DNA of 39,533 bases from an uncultured Gemmiger sp. (GTDB lineage Bacteria > Bacillota > Clostridia > Oscillospirales > Ruminococcaceae). A program made the position numbers and the translations under genes. Shown here in pieces: positions 31,089 to 38,857 of the stretch. Within the stretch, counting starts at the first letter, position 1; each line of letters opens with the position of its first letter. The stretch lies in assembly GCA_944388245.1 (NCBI GenBank), contig CALXIA010000018.1, forward strand, positions 1-39,533, in the 5' to 3' direction. Under the pieces are notes generated by a model. The model saw only the letters and a list, made by a program, of their open reading frames with translations. It searched no databases and was not told where the DNA came from.

Positions 31089-31718
31089 TCACGCATTTTT
31101 CGGGGCCAGCCGCATCGCCAGCCGGTGGCTGGCCACAAACAGCGCCACCACCGCCACGGCGCAGACCACCTGTACCGCCATAAAGCCGGGGTCGGGCAGT
31201 ATCCCGGTCTCGTGCATCGCGCCCAGGATCAGTCCGCCCAGTACCACTACAGAACCGCCCCCGGCCACCAGACCCCGGCCCAGCCGGCCTTCCAGCAGCC
31301 CAGCCGGCAGCGCCAGCTGCCCGGCCAGGGCCAGGAACAGCCCGTTGAACACCGCTCCGCTGGAAAAAATCGTCTTCATCCCGAAGGCCTGCCCCGCCCG
31401 GAACATCCCCAGGCTTATCGCCAGCAGCACCGCCCAGCACAGCCAGGTCACGATCTGCATCCCGGCCCAGGCGGCCCGGCGGGTGCAGCCCATGGCCACC
31501 ATCAGCGGCAGCATGGGCATGGCCATCGACGCCCCGCTGATCAGAAAGATAAACTCCGCCAGCAGCGGAAAGGCAATCAGATAGTTGGCCATAAAGTTTT
31601 CCCGGCTGTTGGTGCCCCACAGGGCGGCGGAGCCCAGCGTGACCAGGGCAAACAGCACCACCACGCCCAGCAGCATGGCCGCCCACCGCAGCGAAAACTG
31701 AACTGCCCGCGCCGTCAT
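31089..31718 (-). CDS. ABC-transporter-associated membrane protein 1
   Basis: 209 residues, about six membrane helices. An early helix (AAMLLGVVVLFALVTLG) is followed by GTNSRENFMANYLIAFPLLAEFIFLISGASMAMPMLPLMVAMGCTRR-type sequence in which GCTRRAAW is typical of the cytoplasmic turn in ABC-2-like permeases. Its ATG overlaps the ATPase stop as ATGA. With the other membrane protein it would form a heterodimeric permease for the ATPase encoded upstream. Confidence 0.78.
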   Translation of the reverse strand: MTARAVQFSLRWAAMLLGVVVLFALVTLGSAALWGTNSRENFMANYLIAFPLLAEFIFLISGASMAMPMLPLMVAMGCTRRAAWAGMQIVTWLCWAVLLAISLGMFRAGQAFGMKTIFSSGAVFNGLFLALAGQLALPAGLLEGRLGRGLVAGGGSVVVLGGLILGAMHETGILPDPGFMAVQVVCAVAVVALFVASHRLAMRLAPKNA

Positions 31719-32623
31719 ACCGCGCCGCCCCCTTTCCCCTCGTGGCCGCACAGGGTCACGAACACCTTTTGCAGGGTCAGGGGTTCCACGTCCACCTCAC
31801 CGCCGGCACGCAGCGCCCCGGGCCCGCCGGGCAGCCGCACCACGCACTGTTTCTGGCGGCCCAGCCGCTCGCAGGTCAGCACGGTGTGCCCGGCGCAGAC
31901 CGCGTCCACCGCTTCCTCAGCGCCGGTCACCGCCGCAAACTGGCCCACCAGCTCGTCGGTCTCGCCCATTTCCAGGATGTTGCCCTCGTCCAGCAGGATG
32001 ACCTCCTCAAACACCGAGGCGGCCTCCTCAATGATGTGGGTGCTGATGACGAAGGTGCGGCCGGTCTCGGCGTAGTCCTCCAGCAGCAACTTGTAGAAGT
32101 CCTCCCGGGCCACCACGTCCAGCCCCGCCACCGGCTCGTCCAGCAGGGTGATGGGGGCCCGGCTGGCCAGGGCGATCACGATGGTCACCATGCTCAGCAT
32201 CCCCTTGCTCAGCTTGCAGATCTTTTTGCGCTCGTCCAGCCCGAACCGCTCCACCAGCCGGGCGGCGTAGGCCTTGTCCCAGTGGGGCAGAAACAGCGCC
32301 GCCGCCTCCAGGTAGTCCCGCACCTTCAGGTTGTTGGGCCCGTTGCCCAGGGTGGTGCCGATCTCCCGGGAAAAGCACAGGTTCGCCAGGGCGGCCGCGT
32401 TCTCCCACACCGGCGCACCGCCGCAGGTCACGATGCCCTCGCTCACCGCCAGCTGACCGGTCAGGCAGCTGAGCAGGGTGGTCTTGCCCGCCCCGTTGCG
32501 CCCCACCAGCCCGTAGATGCAGCCCGGCCGCAGGGTCAGATCAATGCCGTGCAGCACCTCCTGTTTGCCGTACCGCAGCCGCAGGCCCTGGGCCCGCAGT
32601 TCAGGATAGTTGTTCGGATTCAT
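31715..32623 (-). CDS. ABC transporter ATP-binding protein
   Basis: 302 residues. Walker A GLVGRNGAGKTTLL at about 38-51, the Q-loop, a signature reduced to KLSKGMLSMV at about 138, Walker B PITLLDEPVAGLD at about 155-167 and the H-loop FVISTHIIEE are all present. The C-terminal 80 residues (from AVTGAEEAVDAV) form an accessory domain as in YtrB-type ATPases. It lies two bases after a YtrA-type GntR regulator gene, the arrangement of Bacillus ytrABCDEF, which responds to cell-wall antibiotics. The transported compound is unknown. Confidence 0.92.
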   Translation of the reverse strand: MNPNNYPELRAQGLRLRYGKQEVLHGIDLTLRPGCIYGLVGRNGAGKTTLLSCLTGQLAVSEGIVTCGGAPVWENAAALANLCFSREIGTTLGNGPNNLKVRDYLEAAALFLPHWDKAYAARLVERFGLDERKKICKLSKGMLSMVTIVIALASRAPITLLDEPVAGLDVVAREDFYKLLLEDYAETGRTFVISTHIIEEAASVFEEVILLDEGNILEMGETDELVGQFAAVTGAEEAVDAVCAGHTVLTCERLGRQKQCVVRLPGGPGALRAGGEVDVEPLTLQKVFVTLCGHEGKGGGAV

Positions 32624-32625
32624 GG

Positions 32626-33003
32626 TCAGTCCTCCTTGTGTTCGGCGGCCCGGCGCACCATCTGCGCCAACTCTTCCGCCCCGATGCCCAGGCTGGCGGC
32701 TTCTTTCGCCAGCGCGATCACATAGTCCTGGTAAAAGGCTGCCTTGCGCCGGGCGGCGATGGCCGCCGCCGCCCCCGGGGCCACGAACATCCCGATGCCC
32801 CGCCGCTTGTACAGAACCCCCTGGTCCACCAGCAGGTTGATGCCCTTGGCCGCTGTGGCCGGGTTGATCTTGTACGCCCGGGCCAGCTCGTTGGTGCTGG
32901 GCACCTGCTCCTCGGCGGGATAGATCCCCCTCAGGATGCCGTCCTCCAGCATCTGGGCCACCTGCAGGTAGAGGGCGCTCTGCTCGTTGAAGGGTTGCAG
33001 CAA
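32626..33003 (-). CDS. GntR-family (YtrA subfamily) transcriptional regulator
   Basis: 125 residues: winged HTH at about 10-75 (ALYLQVAQMLEDGILRGIYPAEEQVPSTNELARAYKINPATAAKGI), then the short helical YtrA dimerisation part. I choose the TTG at 33003 because a perfect AAGGAGGTGAG lies 6 bases upstream and because the promoter -10 lies at 33073-33068; a longer frame with an ATG at 33072 would start inside the promoter. It probably represses its own operon with the ABC genes, which follow within two bases. Confidence 0.88.
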   Translation of the reverse strand: MLQPFNEQSALYLQVAQMLEDGILRGIYPAEEQVPSTNELARAYKINPATAAKGINLLVDQGVLYKRRGIGMFVAPGAAAAIAARRKAAFYQDYVIALAKEAASLGIGAEELAQMVRRAAEHKED

Positions 33004-33067
33004 CCCTCTCACCTCCTTGTCTGTCCGTTCCACCCATGGGTTAAGTGGTTCATTACTTGTGTAACTA

Positions 33068-33096
33068 ACCATAGCACCTGCGGGGCGGATTGTCAA
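33068..33096 (-). promoter_or_regulatory. promoter of the gntR-ABC operon
   Basis: Perfect TTGACA (33096-33091), 17-base spacer, TATGGT (33073-33068), reading leftward. GTTACACAAGTAAT just after the -10 contains a short inverted repeat (TTAC/GTAA) that could be the operator. Confidence 0.8.
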
Positions 33097-33123
33097 GGGG
33101 GATGGGGGCAAAAAAATCCCGTC

Positions 33124-33152
33124 TTGTCAAAAAGGCGGGATGCGGGTATCAT
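33124..33152 (+). promoter_or_regulatory. lacI-family gene promoter
   Basis: TTGTCA at 33124-33129 and TATCAT at 33147-33152 with a 17-base spacer; about 45 bases before the start codon. It is divergent from the gntR promoter, with 28 bases between their -35 boxes. Confidence 0.6.
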
Positions 33153-33196
33153 GGAGACAGGAAGAGAGAACGTTTGCCCAAAAGGAGGAAGGACCC

Positions 33197-34222
33197 ATGG
33201 CGACCCTGAAGGACGTGGCGAAGATGGCGGGGGTATCGGTGAGCACGGTGTCCCGGATCATCAACGGGAAGGGGGAGAAATGCGCCGGGGCGGCGGTGCA
33301 CAAGCGGGTGTGGGAGGCGGTGCGCGCGAGCGGGTATGTGCCGAATCAGGAGGCCAAGCGGCTGAAGGAGGGCGGCGGCGCGCAGCGGGAGCCGATCACG
33401 GTGAGCTGCCTGTTCGCGCGGGCGGAGGATTACCGGGAGGACAGTTTTTTCAACGCGCTGGCGGCCTGTGTGGAGGAGGAGGTGCTGCGGCAGGGGTGCC
33501 GGCTGGGGCCCCGGTACAGCCACAAGGACGCGCAGCGGCTGGGCGGCAGCGAGGAGTTTGCGGCAGGCCGGCGGGACGGGCTGGTGGTGCTGGGAAAGAG
33601 CGGGCCGAATAGCGAGGGGCTGATCGGCCGGTTCAAAAAGCGGGTGGTGCACATCACCCTGAATCAGATGGAGATACGGCGGGATCACATCGTGTGCGAC
33701 GGGTGGCACGCGGCGGAGATGGCGCTGCAATACCTGTATGAGGCGGGGCATCGGGTGATCGGGTATGTGGGCGAGACCGAAAAGGAGATCCGGTACCGGG
33801 GGTATCGGGCGTTCATGCTGGATGTGGGGCTGCATCCGGGGCCGATCTTTCCGGCGGCGATGACCCCGGCGGGGGGCCAGCGGGCGGTGGAGCGGATCCT
33901 GGCGGCCCGTACCCTGCCCACGGCGCTGTTCTGCGCCAACGACGCCACCGCCCAGGGGGTGCTGCGGGGGTTGGCCGAGGCGGGGGTGCCGGTGCCGGGG
34001 CGGATCAGCGTCATCAGCATCGACAATATCCCCGAGGCGGAACAGACAAAACCCCTGCTCACCACCGTCAAGGTGCCCTTCCGGGATCTGGGCAGCTTCG
34101 CCGTCAAGACCCTGCTGGACCGCATCGATCACGGGCATACCGTGCCGCTGAATATCTTCATGCCCTGCGAACTGGTCGTCCGCCAGAGCGTCGCCGCGCC
34201 CCGGGAGGGCGCGCAGGGCTGA
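33197..34222 (+). CDS. LacI-family transcriptional regulator
   Basis: 341 residues. The N-terminal HTH is ATLKDVAKMAGVSVSTVSRIINGKG, with hinge VWEAVRASGYVPNQEAKRLK; the rest is a periplasmic-binding-like sensor (CDGWHAAEMALQYLYEAGHRVIGYVG, ALFCANDATAQGVLRGLAEAGVPVP, VISIDNIPEAEQTKP). It most likely senses a sugar, but no sugar transport or catabolic gene is beside it, so its targets are elsewhere. AAAGGAGGAAGG precedes the ATG at 33197. Four bases after the stop family A copy 9 begins. Confidence 0.93.
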   Translation: MATLKDVAKMAGVSVSTVSRIINGKGEKCAGAAVHKRVWEAVRASGYVPNQEAKRLKEGGGAQREPITVSCLFARAEDYREDSFFNALAACVEEEVLRQGCRLGPRYSHKDAQRLGGSEEFAAGRRDGLVVLGKSGPNSEGLIGRFKKRVVHITLNQMEIRRDHIVCDGWHAAEMALQYLYEAGHRVIGYVGETEKEIRYRGYRAFMLDVGLHPGPIFPAAMTPAGGQRAVERILAARTLPTALFCANDATAQGVLRGLAEAGVPVPGRISVISIDNIPEAEQTKPLLTTVKVPFRDLGSFAVKTLLDRIDHGHTVPLNIFMPCELVVRQSVAAPREGAQG

Positions 34223-34226
34223 TAAA

Positions 34227-34425
34227 GCCAATATGGGGGGAATCAACGATTCCCCCCATACCCCCCGGAACACATGGCCGGAATACTCCGGCCATAGGGA
34301 ATTGGATACACAGATAAGGCCGGTGCGCGATTCGCTTGCGCACCGGCCTTGTTTTTGTTTTTCCCAGAGGGCCGAGGATTCGGCCCGACAGATGGGGGTC
34401 TGGGGGACTGGTCCCCCAGATCGGC
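34227..34425. repeat. family A palindromic element, copy 9 (full)
   Basis: Most diverged full copy. Left hairpin TATGGGGGGAATC/GATTCCCCCCATA; ATGGCCGGA/TCCGGCCAT; terminator AGGCCGGTGCGC/GCGCACCGGCCT, whose stem differs from all others at several paired positions; GGGCCGA/TCGGCCC; right hairpin TCTGGGGGAC/GTCCCCCAGA. It lies between the convergent lacI-family and MATE genes, touching both stop codons within a few bases. Confidence 0.88.
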
Positions 34426-34427
34426 TA

Positions 34428-35807
34428 TTACGCCGCGGCCTTGGCTTTTTCGGCCAAAGGGTGGAGGATGGTTTTCTCCACCCGGGCCATGAAGAAGAGG
34501 GTCATCAGCAGGCTGACGACTTCAGCGGCGGGGAAACTCCACCAGACGACCTCCAGTTTTCCGGTAAAGCTGAACAGGTAGGCCAGCGGCACCAGCACCA
34601 GCAGCTGGCGGGCGACGCTTACGATCAGGCTGAACATGCCCTGGCCCACGGCCTGGAACACCGAGCCGCAGACCACGCAGATCCCCGCCACGAGAAAGCT
34701 GGTGGAGATGATGCGCAGCGCGGGTTCACCGATGGCCAGCATGGCCTCGGAGGCGTTGAAGAATCCCAGCAACACCCCCGGCAGCAGCTGGAACACCGCG
34801 AAGCCGATCAGCATGAACCCCTCCCCCAGGGCCATGCTCAGCCGCATGGTGGTCTTCATCCGGTCGGGATGCAGCGCGCCGTAGTTGTAGCTGATGATGG
34901 GCACCATGGCGTTGTTCAGCCCGAAGATGGGCATGAACACAAAACTCTGCAGCTTGAAATACACCCCGAACACCGCGGTGGCGGTCTCGGAGAAGATCAG
35001 CAGCACCTGGTTCATGCAGAAGGTCATGACGCTGCCCACGCTGGTCATGGCGATGCTGGGGAACCCGATCGCGTAGATCCGCCGGATGGTGGCGGCGTGC
35101 GGCCGCAGGATGCCCCGCACGGTCAGCTTGACCTCCTTGTTGTGGAACTGTTGCAGATACAACCCTAGCGCGAAGGCCAGGCACTGGCCGATCACGGTGG
35201 CCCAGGCCGCGCCGGCCACCCCCATGGCGGGGCAGCCCAGCAGCCCGAAGATCATGATCGGGTCCAGGATGATGTTGGTCACCGCCCCCACCATCTGGCA
35301 GATCATCGACAGCAGGGTGCGGCCGGTGGCGCTGAGCAGCTTTTCCAGCATGGTCTGGCCGAACACCCCGATGCTGAACACCGTCACGATGAAGAGATAG
35401 GCCTCGCCGGCCTCGCCCACCGCGGCCGAGACATTCTGCACCCGGAAATAGGCCCCGCTGAACAGCCCGCCCAGCACCATGAACACCACCGTGCTCACCA
35501 GCGCCAGAAAGATGCCGTTGTCGGCGGCCCGGTCGGCCTGTTCAAAGTTCTTTTCCCCCAGGCTCTTGCTCAGCAGGGCGTTCACACCCACGCCGGTGCC
35601 CACCCCCACCGCGATCATCAGGTTCTGGATGGGAAACGCCAGCCCCACGGCGGTCAGCGCCGCCTCGGACACCTGGCTCACAAAGATGCTGTCCACCACA
35701 TTGTACAGCGCCTGCATCAGCATGGACGCGATCATGGGCAGCGCCATGCCGATCAGCAGCGGGCCGATCGGCCGGGTGCCCATTTTGTTCTCCGCAACTT
35801 GCTCCAT
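34428..35807 (-). CDS. MATE-family multidrug/solute exporter
   Basis: 459 residues, twelve predicted membrane helices in two similar halves, as in MATE Na+/H+ antiport exporters (DinF/NorM superfamily, bacterial DinF-like). MGTRPIGPLLIGMALPMIASML at the N-terminus, ALYNVVDSIFVSQV at about 33-46 and VGTGVGVNALLSKSLGEKN at about 68-86 match the family. The second half has GFPSIAMTSVGSVMTFCMNQ. The substrate cannot be inferred. It is the last gene of a leftward group with 21 bases to the kinase-like gene; its stop is next to family A copy 9, which can terminate it. Confidence 0.93.
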   Translation of the reverse strand: MEQVAENKMGTRPIGPLLIGMALPMIASMLMQALYNVVDSIFVSQVSEAALTAVGLAFPIQNLMIAVGVGTGVGVNALLSKSLGEKNFEQADRAADNGIFLALVSTVVFMVLGGLFSGAYFRVQNVSAAVGEAGEAYLFIVTVFSIGVFGQTMLEKLLSATGRTLLSMICQMVGAVTNIILDPIMIFGLLGCPAMGVAGAAWATVIGQCLAFALGLYLQQFHNKEVKLTVRGILRPHAATIRRIYAIGFPSIAMTSVGSVMTFCMNQVLLIFSETATAVFGVYFKLQSFVFMPIFGLNNAMVPIISYNYGALHPDRMKTTMRLSMALGEGFMLIGFAVFQLLPGVLLGFFNASEAMLAIGEPALRIISTSFLVAGICVVCGSVFQAVGQGMFSLIVSVARQLLVLVPLAYLFSFTGKLEVVWWSFPAAEVVSLLMTLFFMARVEKTILHPLAEKAKAAA

Positions 35808-35828
35808 TCCTCTTGTTCTACCCCTTTT

Positions 35829-36428
35829 TTACTTCTTGATCTCCGCCGTCCGGTAGGCCGCCAGCAGGGCCTCCACGCAGGCGTCCTCCCCCAGGGCGGC
35901 GTTCAGCGCCAGGTCACAGTGGCGCACATCCCCCCACCGGTTCTGGGTGTAATACTCGTAATAGGACGCCCGGGCCTTGTCCTGCTTGTAGAGGCGGGTG
36001 TCCAGCTCCTTGTCCTCGCCGGTCCAGCCCAGCACCGTGCGGGCGTACTGGCGCCGGAACTCCATCGGGGCGTGCACCATCACCCGCAGCACCCCCGCGA
36101 AATCCCGCAGCACGTAATCGCCGCACCGGCCCACGATCACGCAGGGCCCCTGCTGCGCCAGCTTGCGGATCACCTGGCTCTGGGCCAGAAACACCTGATC
36201 CCCCAGCGGCAACTCGGCGGTCATGGCGTACAGGCTGTACAACAAACTGCCGGTGCGCCGCTGCTCGTTGGCGGCCACCGCCTCCTCGCTCAGCCCGCTC
36301 TCCCGGGCGGCCATGCTGATGAGTTCCTTGTCGTAGTAGGGAATGCCCAGTGCCTGCGCGGCTTTCTTGCCCACATCGCAGCCGCCGGTGCAGACCTCAC
36401 GGCTCAGTACAATAATGGATGCGCTCAT
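35829..36428 (-). CDS. cytidylate-kinase-like family protein
   Basis: 199 residues of the CMK2/cytidylate-kinase-like family (AAK-type P-loop NMP kinase fold). The N-terminus IIVLSREVCTGGCDVGKKAAQALG holds a modified P-loop, and YYDKELI and CVIVGRCGDYVLRD fit the family. LYKQDKARASYYEYYTQNRWG is the lid/helix region. The physiological substrate of this group is not established. It lies between the C39-like protein and the MATE exporter with short gaps and is probably in one operon. Confidence 0.87.
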   Translation of the reverse strand: MSASIIVLSREVCTGGCDVGKKAAQALGIPYYDKELISMAARESGLSEEAVAANEQRRTGSLLYSLYAMTAELPLGDQVFLAQSQVIRKLAQQGPCVIVGRCGDYVLRDFAGVLRVMVHAPMEFRRQYARTVLGWTGEDKELDTRLYKQDKARASYYEYYTQNRWGDVRHCDLALNAALGEDACVEALLAAYRTAEIKK

Positions 36429-36470
36429 ACCAATACCTCCTTCTGCCTGTATCCTCTCCCCGGCGCCGGC

Positions 36471-37823
36471 TCAGGGCTTGAGCTCGGCCACCAGGGTGCT
36501 TCCGGTGTTGTCGATCGCGTAGACCGTGATCTTTTTGCCCTCCCCCATCGCCTGGGCGGGCAGCTGGATGTTGCCCTCCGGCGTGACCTGGGCGTAGAAA
36601 AACCGCTTGTGGGCGGTGGTGGCGTGGGCCACCGGTTCGGCCAGGGTGTAGGCCAGGGTGCCGGCCGGGCGCTGGGGCGTGCCCAGAAAATCCGCCGGCA
36701 GCGGGTAGGGCTGGCCGAAGGCCTCGAACCGGTACACCCCCACCGGGCCCACCGGCCGCAGCGAGGCGCTGAACCGCTCCGGATGGCCGATGCCGGCCCC
36801 CTTGCGCTTGCGGTGCACCAGGCAGCAGGCCCCGGTCCAGCAGGCCAGGAACTGGTCCAGATCGTAGCACCGCTCCGCCGCCGCGTCGTTGGGGCTGAAG
36901 GGATCGTTCACCAGCACCGAGGGCCGGCTTCCGGCGGACTTGTCGGTCACGAATCCCCGCACCACCAGCGCGTGCCAGGGCGCCACCCCGTCCGCCCCCT
37001 CCAGATAGGGCAGGCCGTCCGGGCTGGCGGGGTCGTTGGTATACCGCACGCAGCAGATCGCCCCGTACCCGGCCTTGATCTGGGCCTTGAGCCCCGCCAG
37101 GTCCAGCCAGGCCAGATAGGCCTCGTAGCCGTAGGCCCCCGCCGCTGCCGCGCCGAACGCCCGGTTGCCGCAGCCGGCCTCCTCGTCGTACATGGCCAGG
37201 GCCAGCTCCTCCGGCAGGATGTCCTCCCCCCACCGGTTCATGAGCATGGCCAGACACACCGGCCAGCACCCCGACGCCCCGAAGGCCGGGTCCCGGTTCA
37301 GCTGGCTGTAGGCCGGGATGCGCAGCGCCCGGTCCAGCGGCGGGCCGGGCTGGCGGTTCCACTCCTTGGGCCGCACGCTCACCGCCAGCAGCCGCAGCGC
37401 GCAGGTGATCTGCTCGTCCTCGCTGTACAAAAACACCCGCACCTGGGCCTTGGTGGCCCCGCCGGGCACGCAGAGCATATCCAGATCCACCCAGGCGGGC
37501 TCGGCCTCCGGCTGGCGCACCCCCGCCCGGTTCACAAAGGGGCTCCACCGGCCGAATCCGTACCAGCCGGTCCATTTGTCGCCGCAGAACACCCGCACCT
37601 CGGCCTCCAGGCTGGTGCCGCGGGGGGTGTCCGCCCCCCAGCTGACCATCAGCCGGTCAAAGGCCGAAAAGGCCAGCACCGGGGTCAGGTAACAGCCCCG
37701 GGGGCTGTAGCTGCCGGTGGTGCGCTCCAGCACCAGCGCGCCGGTGCTCAGCGCCAGATTGACCATCTCCCCCCGGGCAAAGGCCTCGGTGCCGAAGATG
37801 ACCACCGTGTTTTTCGCTTCCAT
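36471..37823 (-). CDS. C39-like peptidase domain protein
   Basis: 450 residues. The N-terminal 170 residues are beta-rich (YLTPVLAFSAFDRLMVSWGADTP, VRVFCGDKWTGWYGFG, and a repeat-like WSPFVNRAG). Residues 180-330 are a peptidase C39-like (papain-fold) domain: IPAYSQLN, the catalytic cysteine in ASGCWPVCLAMLMNRWGE, the histidine in WHALVVRGF and the aspartate in VLVNDPFS. The C-terminus is variable. No signal peptide or ABC domain is seen, so it is probably intracellular or released in an unknown way. The ATG at 37823 follows GAGGTGG. Its target is unknown. Confidence 0.8.
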   Translation of the reverse strand: MEAKNTVVIFGTEAFARGEMVNLALSTGALVLERTTGSYSPRGCYLTPVLAFSAFDRLMVSWGADTPRGTSLEAEVRVFCGDKWTGWYGFGRWSPFVNRAGVRQPEAEPAWVDLDMLCVPGGATKAQVRVFLYSEDEQITCALRLLAVSVRPKEWNRQPGPPLDRALRIPAYSQLNRDPAFGASGCWPVCLAMLMNRWGEDILPEELALAMYDEEAGCGNRAFGAAAAGAYGYEAYLAWLDLAGLKAQIKAGYGAICCVRYTNDPASPDGLPYLEGADGVAPWHALVVRGFVTDKSAGSRPSVLVNDPFSPNDAAAERCYDLDQFLACWTGACCLVHRKRKGAGIGHPERFSASLRPVGPVGVYRFEAFGQPYPLPADFLGTPQRPAGTLAYTLAEPVAHATTAHKRFFYAQVTPEGNIQLPAQAMGEGKKITVYAIDNTGSTLVAELKP

Positions 37824-37882
37824 CCAACCACCTCGCAAAGCCGGCGGCCCCGCGCAAGGGCGCAGACCCCCATTCTCTGAGT

Positions 37883-38779
37883 TTATCCTATCCCATCGAA
37901 CGTGTTCTTGTCAAGCAGGGCGGCCAGGGCGTCCCCGGTCAGGGGCGGGGCCACCGGCTGGGGGGCGGCGCGGCCGGGGCGCAGCGCCCGGCACCAGGTG
38001 GACAGCCCCACCCACCGGCCCAGCTTGTAGCCGGTGCGGGGGCAGCGCCCCTGGCAGACAAACCCCATCCGGGCGTGGAACCTCTCGCTGGCGGGGTTCG
38101 GGTCGGCCAGGCGGGCGTAGGCGTTCCACACCCCCTGGGCGGTCAAAGCCTCCAGCAGCGCGGCGTACAGCGGCCGGGCCAGCCCCTGTCCCACCGCGCC
38201 GGGATGGCAGTAGATGGTGGTCTCCACGTCCCAGCGGAAGGCCTCCCGGCTGCCCCAGGGATGGGCGCAGGCGTAGCCCAGCAGCGCGCCGGAGCCGCCC
38301 CGGGCCACCAAAAACGGATACCGCGCCCCCGCCTGGGCGATCTCATCGGCCCAGGCGGCGGCGGAGGGCTCGGTGCAGGCGAAGGTGGCGGTGCTGTTGC
38401 GCACATACCAGCCGTAGACCGCCGCGATCTCCGCCGCGTCGGCGGGGCCGGCGGCGAAAAGCCGCGGGCGCATCCCGTCGGCCCAGGCGGCGCACAGGGC
38501 CTCCTTGCGGGGCTTGTCCAGCCGTTTCAGGGCGGCCTCCACCCGCATGGCGGCGCTCTTGTCCGGCAGCAGCGCGCACCAGGCCAGCCCCGCGCCCTTG
38601 TGGGCGCGGGTGTACCGGGCGCCCTTGCCGGCGGTGTGGGCCGCCACCCGGCGGGGCAGATCGCTGGTCCAGCCGGCGTAGAGGCTGCCGTCGCCGCAGC
38701 GCAGCAGATAGGCCCAGGCCAGCTTGTCCGGGATGGGGCCGGCGGGCAGCGCCGGCAGGGAAAACAGATCCAGATCCAT
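37883..38779 (-). CDS. GIY-YIG endonuclease domain / GNAT acetyltransferase fusion
   Basis: 298 residues with two domains. Residues 25-110 are a GIY-YIG domain of the UPF0213/YazA type: WAYLLRCGDGSLYAGWTSDLPRRVAAHTAGKGARYTRAH, with the catalytic-type Tyr, Arg and the Glu in MRVEAALKRL. Residues 115-270 are a GNAT acetyltransferase of the phosphinothricin-acetyltransferase type: ADAAEIAAVYGWYVRNSTATFACTEPS, GYACAHPW, YCHPGAVGQGLARPLYAALLEAL (acetyl-CoA site) and FHARMGFVCQG. The two functions in one chain suggest a common substrate or a regulatory role, but both are unassigned. AGGAGG lies about 15 bases before the ATG at 38779. Confidence 0.88.
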   Translation of the reverse strand: MDLDLFSLPALPAGPIPDKLAWAYLLRCGDGSLYAGWTSDLPRRVAAHTAGKGARYTRAHKGAGLAWCALLPDKSAAMRVEAALKRLDKPRKEALCAAWADGMRPRLFAAGPADAAEIAAVYGWYVRNSTATFACTEPSAAAWADEIAQAGARYPFLVARGGSGALLGYACAHPWGSREAFRWDVETTIYCHPGAVGQGLARPLYAALLEALTAQGVWNAYARLADPNPASERFHARMGFVCQGRCPRTGYKLGRWVGLSTWCRALRPGRAAPQPVAPPLTGDALAALLDKNTFDGIG

Positions 38780-38811
38780 GAAACAACGCGCCTCCTCGCG
38801 CAAAAAGGCAA

Positions 38812-38845
38812 AAAGTAAGGCGGGCGAACCGCCCGCCTTACTTTC
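38812..38845 (-). terminator. ferredoxin terminator
   Basis: GAAAGTAAGGCGGGCGGTTCGCCCGCCTTACTTTTT reading leftward: a 13-base stem followed by T residues, 12 bases after the ferredoxin stop and before the GIY-YIG/GNAT gene. Confidence 0.87.
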
Positions 38846-38857
38846 TGTTGCTGGAAA

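Noticed and set aside
35799-37880. Long plus-strand open frame opposite the kinase-like and C39-like genes
   Set aside because: The minus-strand genes have recognisable domains and ribosome sites; the plus-strand frame has neither.
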